From: Mesorhabditis belari
Lineage: Eukaryota > Nematoda > Chromadorea > Rhabditida > Rhabditidae
Length of the DNA stretch: 64,000 nucleotides
Direction: 5' to 3'
Assembly (NCBI GenBank): GCA_958450365.1
Contig: CAUEEP010000937.1
Coordinates: forward strand, 2,108,501-2,172,500
Shown here: positions 10,683-22,740 of the stretch, piece by piece
How the letters are laid out: every line of letters starts with the position of its first letter
How positions within the stretch are numbered: position 1 is the first letter of the stretch
Program-made: the position numbers and the translations under genes
Notes under the pieces: model-generated
What the model was told of the DNA's origin: nothing
The model's database searches: none
What the model saw: the letters and a program-made list of their open reading frames with translations, nothing else

Positions 10683-11656
10683 TTAATAGACAATTTTTGC
10701 TTGTTGAGATGGAAGCAATCCGAAACGTTTCTTCACAATCACACGGTACTTGCTGAAAGAAATACGATAAAACAATTCGGTGCTTGCTATAATAGTTGGG
10801 GGGAGTCTGAAACTCGTTCAAAAGAGCTGAAATTTTGCTTCCTGGGATTTTCGACCATGCTAAATCGATTGATGCTATTTTTAATTGAATTTTCAAACAG
10901 GTTTTAACATATTCCTACATGTCAAGCAACTTCTTTAAAAGGAGCACCGGAGATCAAAGGAACCCCAATTTTAGTTTATTTTCTTGACAAAAGTATAGTT
11001 TTTGTTTTCAGAATGGAATTACTGCTGCTACAAGAATTGATTTCAATTTACCCAAAAGTGGTATAAATTATTTAACTTTTTGAAAAATCAATTTACTGAC
11101 GGGGTGAGCTAAATTGGCTTTTAAGACATCTGATGACTTTGACACCTGTCTTAGCGACGAAGTGGCCAAGAAATACCCATTGGCTTCTTCTTGTTACTTT
11201 GCCCTTGCGTTGTTGCCTTGTTGATGTTGATAAATATTTTTTACAAGGTGTAATATTTAAAAAAATAAATCATATTTAAATTATCACCAATCGATCCAGC
11301 ATGGTCAAAAATCCCAGAAAGCAAAATTTAGGCCTTTTGAACGAGTTTCAGACTGCCCCCGCCCAACTACTATAGCACCAACAATTGTAAACCAAAATAT
11401 ACCTGCACTTATCCTCAGGCGAGAACTTTGCGGGGTGTGCCGAAAACGTCTGACTACCCTCAGGAGCGGTTTTCTGTAACGAAAAAATAGATCAATGTAA
11501 AAAAGAAGTGGTAGATCTCAAGCAAAATTGCTTCACCCTAATCAAATTTCTTTTTCTTAAACTAGAATACGCGTCAAAATAAATAAAAATTGAGAAATAA
11601 ACCTTCAAAGTGTAGACACGGCGTCCGTTCTCGTCAATGAAGTATCTCAAAAGCAT
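10683..11656 (-). CDS. nola-3: NOP10, H/ACA snoRNP subunit
   Basis: Three exons (11656-11603, 11473-11403, 10752-10683) give exactly 64 residues, the usual NOP10 length. The protein starts MLLRYFIDENGRRVYTLK, continues with TAPEGSQTFSAHPAKFSPED and ends KYRVIVKKRFGLLPSQQAKI. By family knowledge NOP10 binds the pseudouridine synthase NAP57/dyskerin with NHP2 and GAR1 in H/ACA particles that modify rRNA and snRNA in nucleoli and Cajal-like bodies. The ATG lies in a short leader after an acceptor-like TATTTTAG. The next gene on the same strand follows after 126 bp, so the two are probably co-transcribed. Intron 2 (10753-11402) is AT-rich and holds no recognised element. Confidence 0.95.
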
Positions 11657-11792
11657 TTGCAATGATCCGAAGTGAGCACTCCGTTGTCGCTTGGCTTCTA
11701 AAATAGAAAATTAGAAAATGATGAAGAATTGAAAGTTTTAAAAAAGTGACTCAGTGAAAATATACCAATTACACGAGAGAAAATAATGGTCG

Positions 11793-11961
11793 GCAACTGG
11801 GTCATTTGCGCAACTCGCCATAACTTTCTCCTAAGTCGGTCAATCTTTATGATTTTGGTTTCATTTTGTTGCACTTATTGAGATCTACAAAATGAAACCA
11901 AAAGCATAAAGATTGGCCCACTTAGAAGAAAGTTATGGCGTGTTGCGCAAACGAACCAGTT
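11793..11961. mobile_element. Short hairpin MITE-like element (GCGCAACTCGCC family, copy 1)
   Basis: A near-palindrome of about 170 bp. TTTGCGCAACTCGCCATAAC on the left is matched by GTTATGGCGTGTTGCGCAAA on the right, with TTTTGTTGCACTTATTGAGA at the centre. A second copy sits at 38631-38773 in another gene's intron. No ORF. Target-site duplication not determined. Confidence 0.8.
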
Positions 11962-12962
11962 GCGCAAAAACATTTGGCGCAAAGTAGCCACCCCCAAAAT
12001 AATGATTTTAGCGAATGGGGGATTTCTTTTATAGTGCGCTTTTTAGACTAAAGATATTCAGTTGAAAAGCTGTTATTTTTAATATTCAAAAAACTGATAT
12101 AAACTGATTAACTTTTTGAAAAAATTACTGCTGCGCATAAATACTTTATCTTTGTTATGTTTTTAACTTTCAAAATAGATAGCCGTAGAGGAAGAGAAAA
12201 TCTATTAACAAGAAAAATGATGATAGAAATGAGCAATGAGCAAAAATGAGCAAGTTTTTGTATAGTCTGCTGTTTATTGTTAGACTAAAGATATTCAGTT
12301 AAAAAGCTGCGGATATAAATTTCGACAAAAGTCTTATAAAAACATGACTTTTTAAGACATTTGCTGCTGATTTTACGCACAAATATCTAACGTTTACTTA
12401 TTTAGATTTTTTAAAAAGGCTTTCGCAAAGTTCTACACTCAAAATTCAAAAAAAAGCCGTTAATCCAAGAGGTTCACCCATCGAAAGTCATTAGTATTTG
12501 CGTGGAAAAACTCCAAAATCAAATCCCCGTGAAGTAAGCCATTTTATGAGGTAATCGATTCTCTAAAAATTTAACGAATTTATAAAAAATGAATAAATAC
12601 CTTTATTATTTACAAAAAATCGAGAAAGAGTATCACAGATCAAAAGATTTCTATAGGCACTACGACGCACAAGTACAAAAACGAGAGGCATTGATACAGA
12701 AGAGAAGACATAATAAGTTAAGGAATTGTACAAGAATTAAGGAAATGCACGAGAAAAGATGAAGATTTTGAGATTTCCTTCTCGAATTCGACGATTCAGC
12801 CAGGAAACTGTTTGTGAAAGTTCTTCAAAGAATAGAAGTTCTGAAGATTGAACAATGAATGATCGATAAGATCTAACATGATTTCCAAATTAGTAGCTTA
12901 GTTTGTGAGCAAGATTTAACCAGAAACATGAAGAAGTTTGCAAAAGAACATTGGAAAATGAT
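11962..12962. other. Intergenic between NOP10 and fath-1
   Basis: AT-rich, without coding signal I trust. A phrase (AGACTAAAGATATTCAGTT) is repeated at 12045 and 12283, pointing to an old duplication. The 3' part is presumably the fath-1 3' UTR. Confidence 0.5.
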
Positions 12963-15900
12963 TTATAATGGGCCCAATCCAACAGTCTCAAAGACGTGGT
13001 CCCAGATTTGAGTCGAGATTCCAAATGCTGAAATTGGATTGAGGGTTTTGTTTCGGGATTTTATGTAGCTGTATCAATATGAAATATATTAGCTTACAAT
13101 TTGAAGCACATGATTTATCTTGGCATCTTGGCATCTTGGCATCATTTATCTAAAAAGAACTCCCCAATTCGAATTATACAACTCATTTTACAAGCTCTCG
13201 AATGAGCTCAAATCGGCCTCTCTCCAGCGATCTGCCATTTTTCACGCTTAAAAAGTTTTCCCCATATTTCCTTCGTGGGAAAATAACACTGAATATCATT
13301 TAAGAACAATAAGAATAACAGCAAACTCTTTTGTTAAACTTTCATAGCCAAAATTGGGGTTGATATCTGGGTTATTTGGAAAATCCGCAAAAAAAGAGAA
13401 AATTGAGCTTTTTCGCTTGATTGAGCTTGATCCATTTGACAAGAAAATCTTATTGTATAAGCTATTTTTTTGTTTAATAGTACTTTAATAGTACTTTTTA
13501 ATTAAAATAACATAGTTTGATTGGAAAAATCCCTTTCTAGATGGAAATATTGTGAATCAAAAATGGCAAATCGTTAAAATGGCAAATCACCGTAGAAAGG
13601 TCGACTTCAGCTCATTCGAGAGCTTGTAAAATGAGTTGTATAAGTCGAATCGGGAAGTTCTTTTTAGATAAATGATGCCAAGATGAAGAGCTTTATTTTC
13701 TATATAACACTTTCTATATAACACTTGACACTTTGGTCATAAGTGTGTGACAAGAACTTTTCCAAAAAAGGTGTCGTCATAAGTCGCGATCACTCTGTCT
13801 GTATATCGAAAAAGCGAAAAAATTCTTTCCAATCACCCACCAACGTCATAATCCTTAAAATGGTGATTATGGTGGTAAACTTTCTTGTAGTGCATATTCG
13901 TTTGTGGACGAGGTGAACCATGGTGAAGATAATAGTGAGTACAATCATAAAGAATGTATCCACAGAGTTTGCCCGCACCGAAACAACAGAAAACAGCCCT
14001 GGAAATTTTGAGATACCTTGGTTGTAGATAGGTTTCAATTGAAGAAATTGAAGAAATAAAATTCGTTGATTTATTTTGCACTGACCAAGGCAAAATCGAG
14101 ATATAAATGCTGGCAAAGACCAAAATGATGAGAAGAGCGGGCACTGGTGGGAAAACCAAACGATCGCCGTCCATTGGAGTTTTGTGATGAAGCCCTGGAT
14201 TCGGACAGGGAATTGATTATTGTATTTTCCATTTTCCATAATGCTAGTGCAACCAGCCGAGCCGAGTTGCACTAGCATTAGGCAGTTTTTAGATTAGATC
14301 TATTCTAGACTAGATCTCTAGATAATTCTAGATCTCTAGATAATCCTAGCTTTCTAGATCCTAGCTCTCTAGATAATCCTAGCTCTCTAGATAATCCTAG
14401 ATCTCTAGATAATCCTCGATCTCTAGATAATCCTCGATCTCTAGATAATCCTAGATCTCTAGACAATCCTAGATCTCTAGATAATCCTAGATCTCTAGAT
14501 CCTAGATCTCTAGATAATCCTAGATCTCTAGATAATCCTAGATCTCTAGATAATCCTCGATCTCTAGATAATCCTAGATCTCTAGATAATCCTAGATCTC
14601 TAGATCCTAGCTCTCTAGATAATCCTAGATCTCTAGATAATCCTAGATCTCTAGATAATCCTAGATCTCTAGATCCTAGCCCTCTAGATAATCCTAGATC
14701 TCTAGATAATCCTAGATCTCTAGATAATCCTCTTTCCAAAGTCTCACCGTGAATCAAGAAATGCAAAACGATTTGTGTCTTCGATTCGGTGTTCGGATGC
14801 CAATGAAAGACGAAACGATGCAAGAGATATTCAACCAACGTCCACATCAACACTCCACCCGCAAACAAGAAAGCCCAAATCCCTGCAGAAGTCACCAATC
14901 CTAAACAAATTATTCTTTTCGAGAAATCTCAAGAAAGCAAAATGTTTCTGAAAGCAAAATTTGTCACGTACATACCCATCAACCATATTGAAATCTTAAG
15001 GTAAATTGTGAAATTATTGGAAGCTATTCTCGTCATCAACTCACCATATTTCCCATGTAGATCGTAGAGGCCAGCGAGAGTGAAAAGAACGACAAACGGC
15101 ATCCAAACAAGCGGCACCACCCACCAAGAGGTTCTCGTTAAACTCTCGAGGAAATCCGAATCGAAAAGTCTGAAAAGTTTTTGGGTATTTTGTTCGTTTG
15201 TAAAATTGTAAACAAATCCTTTCACTGAAATTACTGAAATTACTGAAACCGTCTTTTTTTGCACTGAAACCTTCGTTTTTTACACCAAAAGAGAATTCAA
15301 GAAAGGCGACAGTGGCTCCAAGAAAGGTGTGTTCACAATTGAATATTCAAACTCACCGAATTGTTCCCTCAAATGGTTGATGTATCCATGTCCAATAGTC
15401 GGCACCCAATAAACCGATTCTACCAAGCACACCTTTCTTGTCATCCAAATAGGGATCATCCTGGAATAGAGTTGTTATCTAAGAAGGATAAGGCTCCGGT
15501 TGACTATTAGGCTGTTCAAGCTTGACTATTAGGTTGTTCAAGCTTGACTATTAGGTTGTTCAAGCTTGACTATTAGCTTTCTTCAAGCTTGACTATTATC
15601 TTTCTTCAAGCTTGGCTAGGTTCTCAACTAAATAACCGAACTTTTTCACTAAAAATTAGTTTATTGAATGCACCAAGTACGGTTTGCACCATTTGAACGG
15701 TTTTGAACGTTTGCACCATTTGAACGGAACGGTTTGCACCAAGTTCTTAAAAGTTAAAAGTTCCGGCTAGCAAGTCAGCACAAGCCAGACCAAGCTAATT
15801 GTAAGACAAAGCTAATAGTAAGCCAAAGCAGTTGTAAGCCACTGTTGCCTAATTTTGGTTGACCTTGGCCGGAAATCTTGGATATGCAAAAGTGGCAAGA

Positions 15901-18772
15901 ATCGACGGTTAGCAATAGAGTGTCTTCCTCTCAAATCAAATCGTTTAAATCATATTTTCTAAAAGATGCTCCTCAGCAAAGTCATTTTCTAAAAAGCGCG
16001 CTTTTCTAAACGCTCTTTTTGCGCTTTTCTTTTATTATTTCTAAAAGTTTTTCTTTTTTTTCTATTCTTATCGGATTTGAAAGTTTTCTTTCTGAATTTT
16101 ATACTTTTAAACGAATATTTATTTTTAGAAACAACAAATACTGGAAAGAAGATGGTCGATCAGGTCAAACATCGTCAAACAAAAGAGAAAAAAGGAAAGA
16201 CCAACGATGTGCCAGGACAGTTTTTTTTTCTGTATATTTTCGATATTTTAAAAATCTACCGGGGTTAATTGCTTTTCTTTAGTGAAAGAACGTAAGAAAG
16301 AAGACGAAAGAAAAGAGAAGAAGAAAAGAAATTAAAGAAGAACTTCAGAAGGCAGAAAAACAAAGAAAGAGAGGTCAGCATTTTTTTTAATTCCATAAAG
16401 CCTAATTCGCCTTCCATTAACAGCTAAAGGTTAATATCAAATCCTATTTGCAAAAGAGTAGAGAAAAAAGCAATAGTTACACTTCATTTTGTCTTTGGAG
16501 AATGAAAATAACTTTCTACTTATGAATTGCGAGTTCACGGTAGTCTAGAAAACATGATTTGAGAGGAGCAGACTCTAGTTGGCAACGTTTTTTTTGATAG
16601 GAACTGAAACTAACTTTCTATGCCAAAAAAAAGATCAATATCTGTTACATTTCTAGTAAGATTCCCAATAAAATCCATCCAGCCGTTTTGTACAAATTTC
16701 AGGTTATTCAGATGATCAAAATCGATGACTATGATCAAAATCCTTTATTTGAGGGTTTTCATATGATCAAAATCCTTTTTGTCAATGTTCAAACCAAAAT
16801 TCAGAAAAAACGGCTGGACGGATTTGGTTGATTTTACTGAAAAGATAGAATATCTATGTCTTTATTTTACGTAAAAAAAGTAAAAGCAATTCTTGTTGAA
16901 AAATTTGTCAAATGAGTAAGCTTTTGCGTTTGGTGTTTGCTTTTAGACTATATGATTAGATAGATTAGATTAGATATATTGTTAGCTTTTAGACTACATG
17001 ATCAGATTAGATTAGATTAGATAGATTAGATTAGATTAGATAGATTAGATTAAATTAAATTAGATTAGATTAGATTAGATTAGATTAGATAAGCAGTTTA
17101 GACGAATTTGGCTGATAATTTTACTAAAAATGTAACATAGATTGATCTTTCTTTAGTATAGAAAGTTAATGACAAATGGGAAAGCTTTTGCGTTTCGTGT
17201 TTGCTTTTAGACTACATGATTAGATAGATTAGATTAGATTAGATTAGATTAGATAGATTAGATAGATTGTTTGCTTTTAGACTACATGATTAGATAGATT
17301 AGATAGATTAGCTTAGATAAGCAGTTTAGATAAGCAGTAGCGATTGGCTGAAATACTAAAAACGTAACATAGTGCCTTCTTGGTATAGAAAGTTAATGAA
17401 AAATGGGAAAGCTTTTGCGTTTGGTGTTTGCTTTTGACTACTGTTAGATAGTTAGATTAGATAGATTAGATAGATTAGATAGATTAGATAGATTAGATAG
17501 ATTAGATAGATTAGATAGATTAGCTTAGATAAGCAGTTTAGATAAGCAGTTTAGACGAATTTGGCTGATAATTTTACTAAAAACGTAACATAGATTGCTC
17601 TTTCTTTGGGAAGTTAATGAAAAAAGGGGGGGGTTGCTTTTAGACACGATTAGATAGATTAGCTTAGATAAGCAGTTTAGACGAATTTCGCTGATAATTT
17701 TACTAAAAATGTAAAAGAGATTGATCCTTCTTTGGTATAGAAAGTTAATAACAAATGGGAAAGCTTTTGCGTTTGGTGTTTTGTATTTGTTTTAGACTAC
17801 ATGATTTGCAAGCAGTTGAGACGGATTTGGCTGATAATTTTAAAGAAAATGTGAAAAACTAAGAGCTTTAAGCTTTGAAAAACTTTTGCGCGAAAAATTC
17901 AAATTAGTATTTGTAAAATCGGCGCTTTTTTGTTTTGTTTTGTCAATTTTGACAACTTTTCTTTGCACCTCAGAAAATATTCAAAAACAAAAGCTTTCCA
18001 AAATCTCTTAAAAGCCATTTTGTTGAGAAAAGATCTTTCGAATGATACAAACGACAATTGGTTCAGCCAACCATTTTTAAAACCCGCTTTTTCCAAAAAG
18101 TCCGATTATTTAGTTTATAACCTATTAACAACTACAAGATTTTGACTCCAATCCACTTATCACCGAAAGAATCGATTTCCCGAACCTTTTGCAAATGTTC
18201 CACATCGTATCGTTCTAGCATCGAATACGCGGCTTTCGAGTGTTCGTGCCTCACTCCCATCACTCTTTTTTCCCCACGGAAGTAGCCACCAATGTCCCCA
18301 CCGGCTAGTTTTCGCAAAACCTGAAAGGTGTTGCTGTTTTGAAAGCTTTTTTTTTAGTCTAACTTGTTCTTCATGGCACAGTCAGTCAAAAATAGAAACA
18401 CGCTTCTTCTGGTGCACTGAAATCACCATTTTCCTTTGACATAGATAGCTTCAGTGAGAAAATGGAGAGTTTAGTGCATCAGGAAGAGTCTTTTTTACAA
18501 ATTAAAGTTAGAAATATTTAAAAGACAAGCTTAGCTTAGCTTAGACAAGTTTATTTTAGCTTTAGCCCTTAATGGAAGGCGAATTTGGCTTTATGGAATT
18601 AAAAAAATGCTGATCTTTTTCTTTGTTGTTTTGTCCATTTTATGATTCCAATAACTCCCACCTTTTCCCCTCCCGGGTGCTTCTTGGCGAACTTTGCAAT
18701 ATCAAACAATTTCCCATCCAATTGCACCAACAACGGCGGTTCATCTCGATTCTGATCCTGACTTTGAGTCAT
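12963..18772 (-). CDS. fath-1: Fatty acid 2-hydroxylase
   Basis: Eight exons (18772-18662, 18320-18186, 15460-15357, 15169-15045, 14900-14748, 14194-14086, 13998-13841, 13027-12963) join in phase to 319 residues. An N-terminal cytochrome b5 domain (about 10-80) carries HPGG (32-35) and a second heme His near 64 in RHEHS. The membrane hydroxylase domain has the His clusters HRFVFHWHP, HGLHHKTP, HYYLHHGSP and YHHNHHFKDYD that hold the di-iron centre. By family knowledge it makes (R)-2-hydroxy fatty acids for ceramides in the ER. The exon 2 donor is chosen at LQK; a weaker in-frame donor exists 51 bp later. Introns 2, 5 and 7 are inflated by tandem arrays and an inverted-repeat element. Confidence 0.93.
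13120..13692. mobile_element. MITE-like element with long inverted ends in fath-1 intron 7
   Basis: The left end (CTTGGCATCATTTATCTAAA, then TTACAAGCTCTCGAATGAGC) is repeated inverted at 13600-13692. The interior is AT-rich and non-coding. The outer CTTGGCAT is itself tandemly repeated three times. A diverged relative of the left end lies at 2223-2345. Confidence 0.75.
14239..14280. repeat. Perfect 15-bp stem hairpin
   Basis: TAATGCTAGTGCAAC and its exact inverse flank a 12-base loop in fath-1 intron 5, between the array and the exon. It could fold in RNA or be a remnant of an inverted-repeat element. Confidence 0.7.
14310..14735. repeat. 18-bp minisatellite in fath-1 intron 5
   Basis: About 23 copies of TCTAGATAATCCTAGATC with short 13-bp variants. 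Each unit is built from palindromic CTAG cores. The minus strand stays open, so the upstream exon appears to run on into LSRDLG repeats; the intron donor GTGAGACTT at 14747 explains this. Confidence 0.93.
15500..15620. repeat. 22-bp tandem repeats in fath-1 intron 2
   Basis: About five copies of GTTCAAGCTTGACTATTAGG, the last two diverged. They lie just upstream (minus-strand sense) of exon 3. Confidence 0.8.
16913..17800. repeat. Higher-order array with internal TTAGA microsatellite
   Basis: Five head-to-tail copies of a unit of about 140-260 bp. Each contains AAGCTTTTGCGTTTGGTGTT, a variable GATTAGATTAGA block, GACGAATTTGGCTGATAATT and a conserved end ATAGAAAGTTAATGA. Length variation comes mainly from the pentamer block. 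It is inside fath-1 intron 2. Confidence 0.85.
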
Positions 18773-19192
18773 TTTTTGAAAGATTTTGGAAGCTTCTTGA
18801 GTTAAAGAATAGAAAAAATCGGTGATGAATAAATAAAAAGAAGGAAAATGGAGGGTGAATGGACGGGGAAAGGCCTTTCCTAGCAACGTGCAGAGTACAG
18901 ACAACGAGAGGTCAAAGAGAACAGAAAAGAAGGGCAGAAGAGTGTTTTGTAGCAGCCAAAATATTCAGTTATCTTGAAAAAAGAGAAAGTGGAACGAGTT
19001 GGTGAATCATTGAAAAAAGGAAAAGAAAAGAGAAAACATTTGAGCTTTTTTTGATAGGTTTTTGTATTGATTAGGAAAGATTACATTCCGAGATAAGCTC
19101 GAGAGTTTCGCAATCCTGGTAGACTGTTTTAACACCAGTTAAGCTAACATCATTGTTAACATTGTTTTTAAAAGATGCGCTTTAGAAATAGC

Positions 19193-19438
19193 TACCGTAA
19201 ATACTGCAATAATGGCGGAGCGTTGCGTAGTCTAGCTTTGGACGCATTTTTCTCGACACTGGTTTATGCTACAATGCGCTCTTAGGTATCAAAAAATAGC
19301 TGAAATTCAGGGCTATTTTTTCATACTAAAGACGCATTTTTTGAAAGTACGGGTACTTTGCAGAAAATGAAATACTAAAAAACTTTTGCGACTACCCGAC
19401 TGTTCGAGGGGGGGGGTACTATTACAGTATTTACGGTA
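19193..19438. mobile_element. MITE, TACCGTAAATACTG family, copy 1
   Basis: Terminal inverted repeats TACCGTAAATACTG / CAGTATTTACGGTA bound a non-coding body with inner inverted segments (AAAAAATAGCTGAAATTCAG). Related copies are at 57137, 60330 and 62698. No transposase. It lies between fath-1 and TM2D3. Confidence 0.85.
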
Positions 19439-19902
19439 AGTAATCCTTTCCGAGAAAGACTGCTACCGTAATCCTACCGTAAGCCAAAAAGCAGATAAAT
19501 AAACCATTTCTATACTAGTATGGATCTAGCGCATGTCTGGTACTTACGTTGGCTAAGTGTGTCTGCTAGAACCGAATCCAGAATCATGGTCAAGGACCAG
19601 ATCTGTTATCTAGGCATGAAGGCCTAGTGTAGTCATTTCGCTCTAGGCAAAGCTACTACCTTTTCGGGAAAGACTACATTTACCGTAACCAAAAAGTTAG
19701 TTTATCTAGCTAACATCGTTAAGGTATCGGATCTGTTATCTACAGTACCAAGAGCAATGCCAGGCCTAAAATCTTGTCACTTAGATACAGTACATTTACA
19801 TACAGTACTTTTACATACAGTACATAGTTTTCAATGTGTTTCCAAAGTTCTATTGTATAAAAAAATTTATCACCCGTTCAAGCAAAAAGTCCAAAACACA
19901 AA

Positions 19903-21805
19903 TCAAACATAATGTGATCCATCGTGCGGTCGAATGTAACCCGTCGCAATCAGGATCACGTCAATAATCGTCCAAACGCCCAAACCGCCAAATGAGAACA
20001 ATTTGCCGATTCCCGATTTCCAAAGACCCAAATAGAAGCGATCCACCTAAATATGACACTTTTGTACTTTGTGCTATCGAAATGCGCACTTCCTGGTGCA
20101 CTGGCAAGATAACAAGGGAAGATAAACAAGTGCACTAGATTGGGCGTGTTTCTATTCCAGCAAAAAGTACGCATCATAGCTTAGCGGATATTTTGAAAAC
20201 TTGTACTCACCCCAAATCCGCCGAGAACCACCGACAAGAAGAGCGCTTTCGCCCAGCTATGACCCGATGTCCAATTACATCTGAATGCCATTTTTATGCC
20301 ATTTTTAATGAGGATTTTATTTTATTTCGATTTTCTTACTTGACATTTTTGTAGAAGTGCCTCTTTCCCATGCAAATCACGTCCCAGTGAATCTGGAAAA
20401 GAGATACAAGATGTATAAAAGAATAAAATAGTGCCAATCAAATGGCCGAGTGAGTACAAGCTACCTAGCAGAGCTGGCATAAAAGCTAAAAACCAAGGCT
20501 AGTCAGGCAAAGACAAAGCCAAGGGTCTCATTCTGGGTCCTGAAATCTTGAGCTTGCCGTTAGATTGGAAGAATTTGGCTCAAAACATTGGCTTTGGCTT
20601 GGCCTTATTCTTGGTCTGGACTTGGCCTTGTTCTTGGCCTTGTACTTGGCCTTATTCTTGGTCTGGACTTGGTCTAGCCTACCCTGGTTTTCGAGAAAAA
20701 CGTCTAAAGTTTCGGCAATTTTTGGCAAACCGCGACCTTTAAGAGGGCGCCACGCCAAGAAGCACTGGCTTGTATGGCTTGTATGGCTTGTATGGCTTGT
20801 TTTGCTTTTGTTGTGCCTAAGGTGAGGTTTGCCAAAATTTTTGGTTGACCGTTTTTTCGAAACAGGCCCCAGGGAAAAAAAAAAGAAACCGTGTTTCAAA
20901 AGTCCGGTGGGTTTGTAGCTGGCCGGTTTTGAAAATCGGTGGTAAGTTGAAACAGTTCTCTAGTACGATACAGAGCTTTTAGGGCCGAATTTGTAGGGCG
21001 AATGCCTATTTAGGGACAATTCTCTAAATAAAACTTGCTACTAGGACATTTCCCGCGATTCCGAATTCCTTGTATTGCTTGTATGGCTTGTATCACATTA
21101 TTGGAGTGAATAAATGTATTTTTGGTTTCAAAAACCCTGTTGCCTGGTAGTTGTTGAGAAATAACATCAAAGTCTTCACCTACCGTGCATCTTGTGGGCA
21201 CTAGTTGAGTGCTCGTTGAGGAACAGTTCGCCACTGGATCACACGTGTGCTCCCATGGATCGCTTTGCCAACAAAATCTACAAATGTTCATTCAGATTAC
21301 GGGCAGATTGTAGACAAGGAGAATTTTAACTCACCGACACTTGGCCGCTTTTGTCAGCGATTGTCGAAGGACGCAATTCGGGAGAGTTGTGCAATTCGCC
21401 TGAAAGTAAACGAGAAAATAATGGCATTTTTGGCTTTAAGCTTTTTAGATGAGCCTTTGCACTCATGCATTTTTACATGAAACTCTTCAGCTCACCACAA
21501 TGTCCTCATTCAATTTGCATTCACTAGGGAACTGGCACTCAAGGCAATCGCCATTCACCGAACAATCCTGAAGAGCGGAACAACGAGCGCTAAAAAGTAG
21601 TGAACTTAAAAAGCTGTCTATTTCTCTTACAGTTAAAAGTATTCATCCGAGAAAGCTGAATATCTTTTGTTTCAATAGAATAACTAGAGATTAGCGATAA
21701 CTTCTTACTTCTTACTTACTTTTTCAACTTTGAAAAGCCATTCTCCTGGGCAATGATCGATTCGATGAACAACAAAATTAAGCAAAAGCCGAAACGAAGC
21801 AACAT
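19903..21805 (-). CDS. TM2D3: TM2 domain protein 3 (almondex homologue)
   Basis: Seven exons (21805-21720, 21589-21496, 21399-21335, 21277-21184, 20392-20340, 20280-20211, 20046-19903) give 201 residues in phase. A signal peptide (MLLRFGFCLILLFIESIIA) is followed by a Cys-rich lumenal part with the family signature CRFCWQ and the segment VKCNWTSGHSW. Then come two membrane spans joined by the DRFYLG turn (156-161), and WTIIDVILIATGY leading to a C-terminus GSHYV. By family knowledge TM2D3 (Drosophila almondex) supports Notch signalling at or near gamma-secretase and affects endolysosomal function. Every exon joins without a missing segment relative to the human protein as I recall it. Intron 4 (20393-21183) contains TGGCTTGTA tandem repeats that give false ORFs. 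Confidence 0.93.
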
Positions 21806-21905
21806 TTCTTTTAGAATCAATTTACATGATTTGAAAAATAAAAGATATAAGAAATTCTCAAAGTAATCAGCTCGCGGAATAACTTGAAATATTGAATTCC
21901 ACACA

Positions 21906-22740
21906 AAGCACAGGGTTCAATGGGAATGAGGTGTCTCTCGGTCGTGCTGTTAGCATAATCCCTGAGGCTTGAGGCTTAGAGGCTTAGAAATTGGGCTCTG
22001 TAGAGTTATTGTTCAAAAGAATAAAGATAGTTAGTTAGGATTTGTTGCTCTGTTGCTGTTGCTCTGTTGCTGTTGCTCAATACCGCAAACCCTGACAATG
22101 AGGGACTTAAGGTTCACTAGGTTTATCAGAGTCTTTCGTTTCCGGAAGCTAGAAGCTACTTGAACAGTTGAAAACATTGAAAAGGTAAAGAGATTCAAGA
22201 TCAAAAAGCTTTAGCTGGTGTTTGTACCGAAGCTTTGATTTGATTTGAATATTTCTCTAAGTCAATCTTAAAGAGAGCAATCTTAGTCTTAAAGAGTCTT
22301 AAAGTCAATCTTAAAGAGAGCAAAAGAGAGCATTTTCAACCTTGGCAAGTGTTTTGGAGCTAGCTAGCGAAAAACCAAATTAAGGAAGCCTATTCAAGAA
22401 TTGGCCGGACGTAAGTGATGAAACACTTTCTTATCGATATCGATATTTGGAATAGTGATAGCTACGATTTGAACGAAAGGATCCGATTTGAACGAAAGGA
22501 TCCGATTGAACGAAAGGATCCGATTGAACGAAAGGATCCGATTTGAACTATTGAATCTGTGCTAGATGACGATGTTTTCATGGATTCGACCAAATCATTC
22601 AACGCCTTATTGAGGCAATTATTCAACGCCTCAATACTTTATTACAGTAAATACAGAAAGAAAAGTCGTGAAAATGCGATCAAGATAGTTCATACGTATC
22701 ACAATTTAAAGAGAGATCAAATCGCAGAAAGGGAATCATT
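21906..22740. other. Intergenic between TM2D3 and AP-3 sigma
   Basis: Contains about four copies of TTGAACGAAAGGATCCGAT (22470-22553) and shorter duplications (CTGTTGCTGTTGCT; TCTTAAAGAGAGCAA). No gene recognised; a plus-strand ORF at 22559 overlaps the AP-3 sigma terminal exon and is a shadow. Confidence 0.55.

Noticed and set aside
14305..14898. 197-codon minus ORF with LSRDLG repeats
   Set aside because: It is fath-1 exon 5 reading through its donor into the intronic array; the spliced model joins the next exon in phase.
16019..16400. Plus-strand ORF with MVDQVKHRQTKEKKGK and a Lys/Arg-rich continuation
   Set aside because: Two open pieces with splice-like borders but no family, biased composition and position inside a repeat-rich fath-1 intron; support too weak to annotate.
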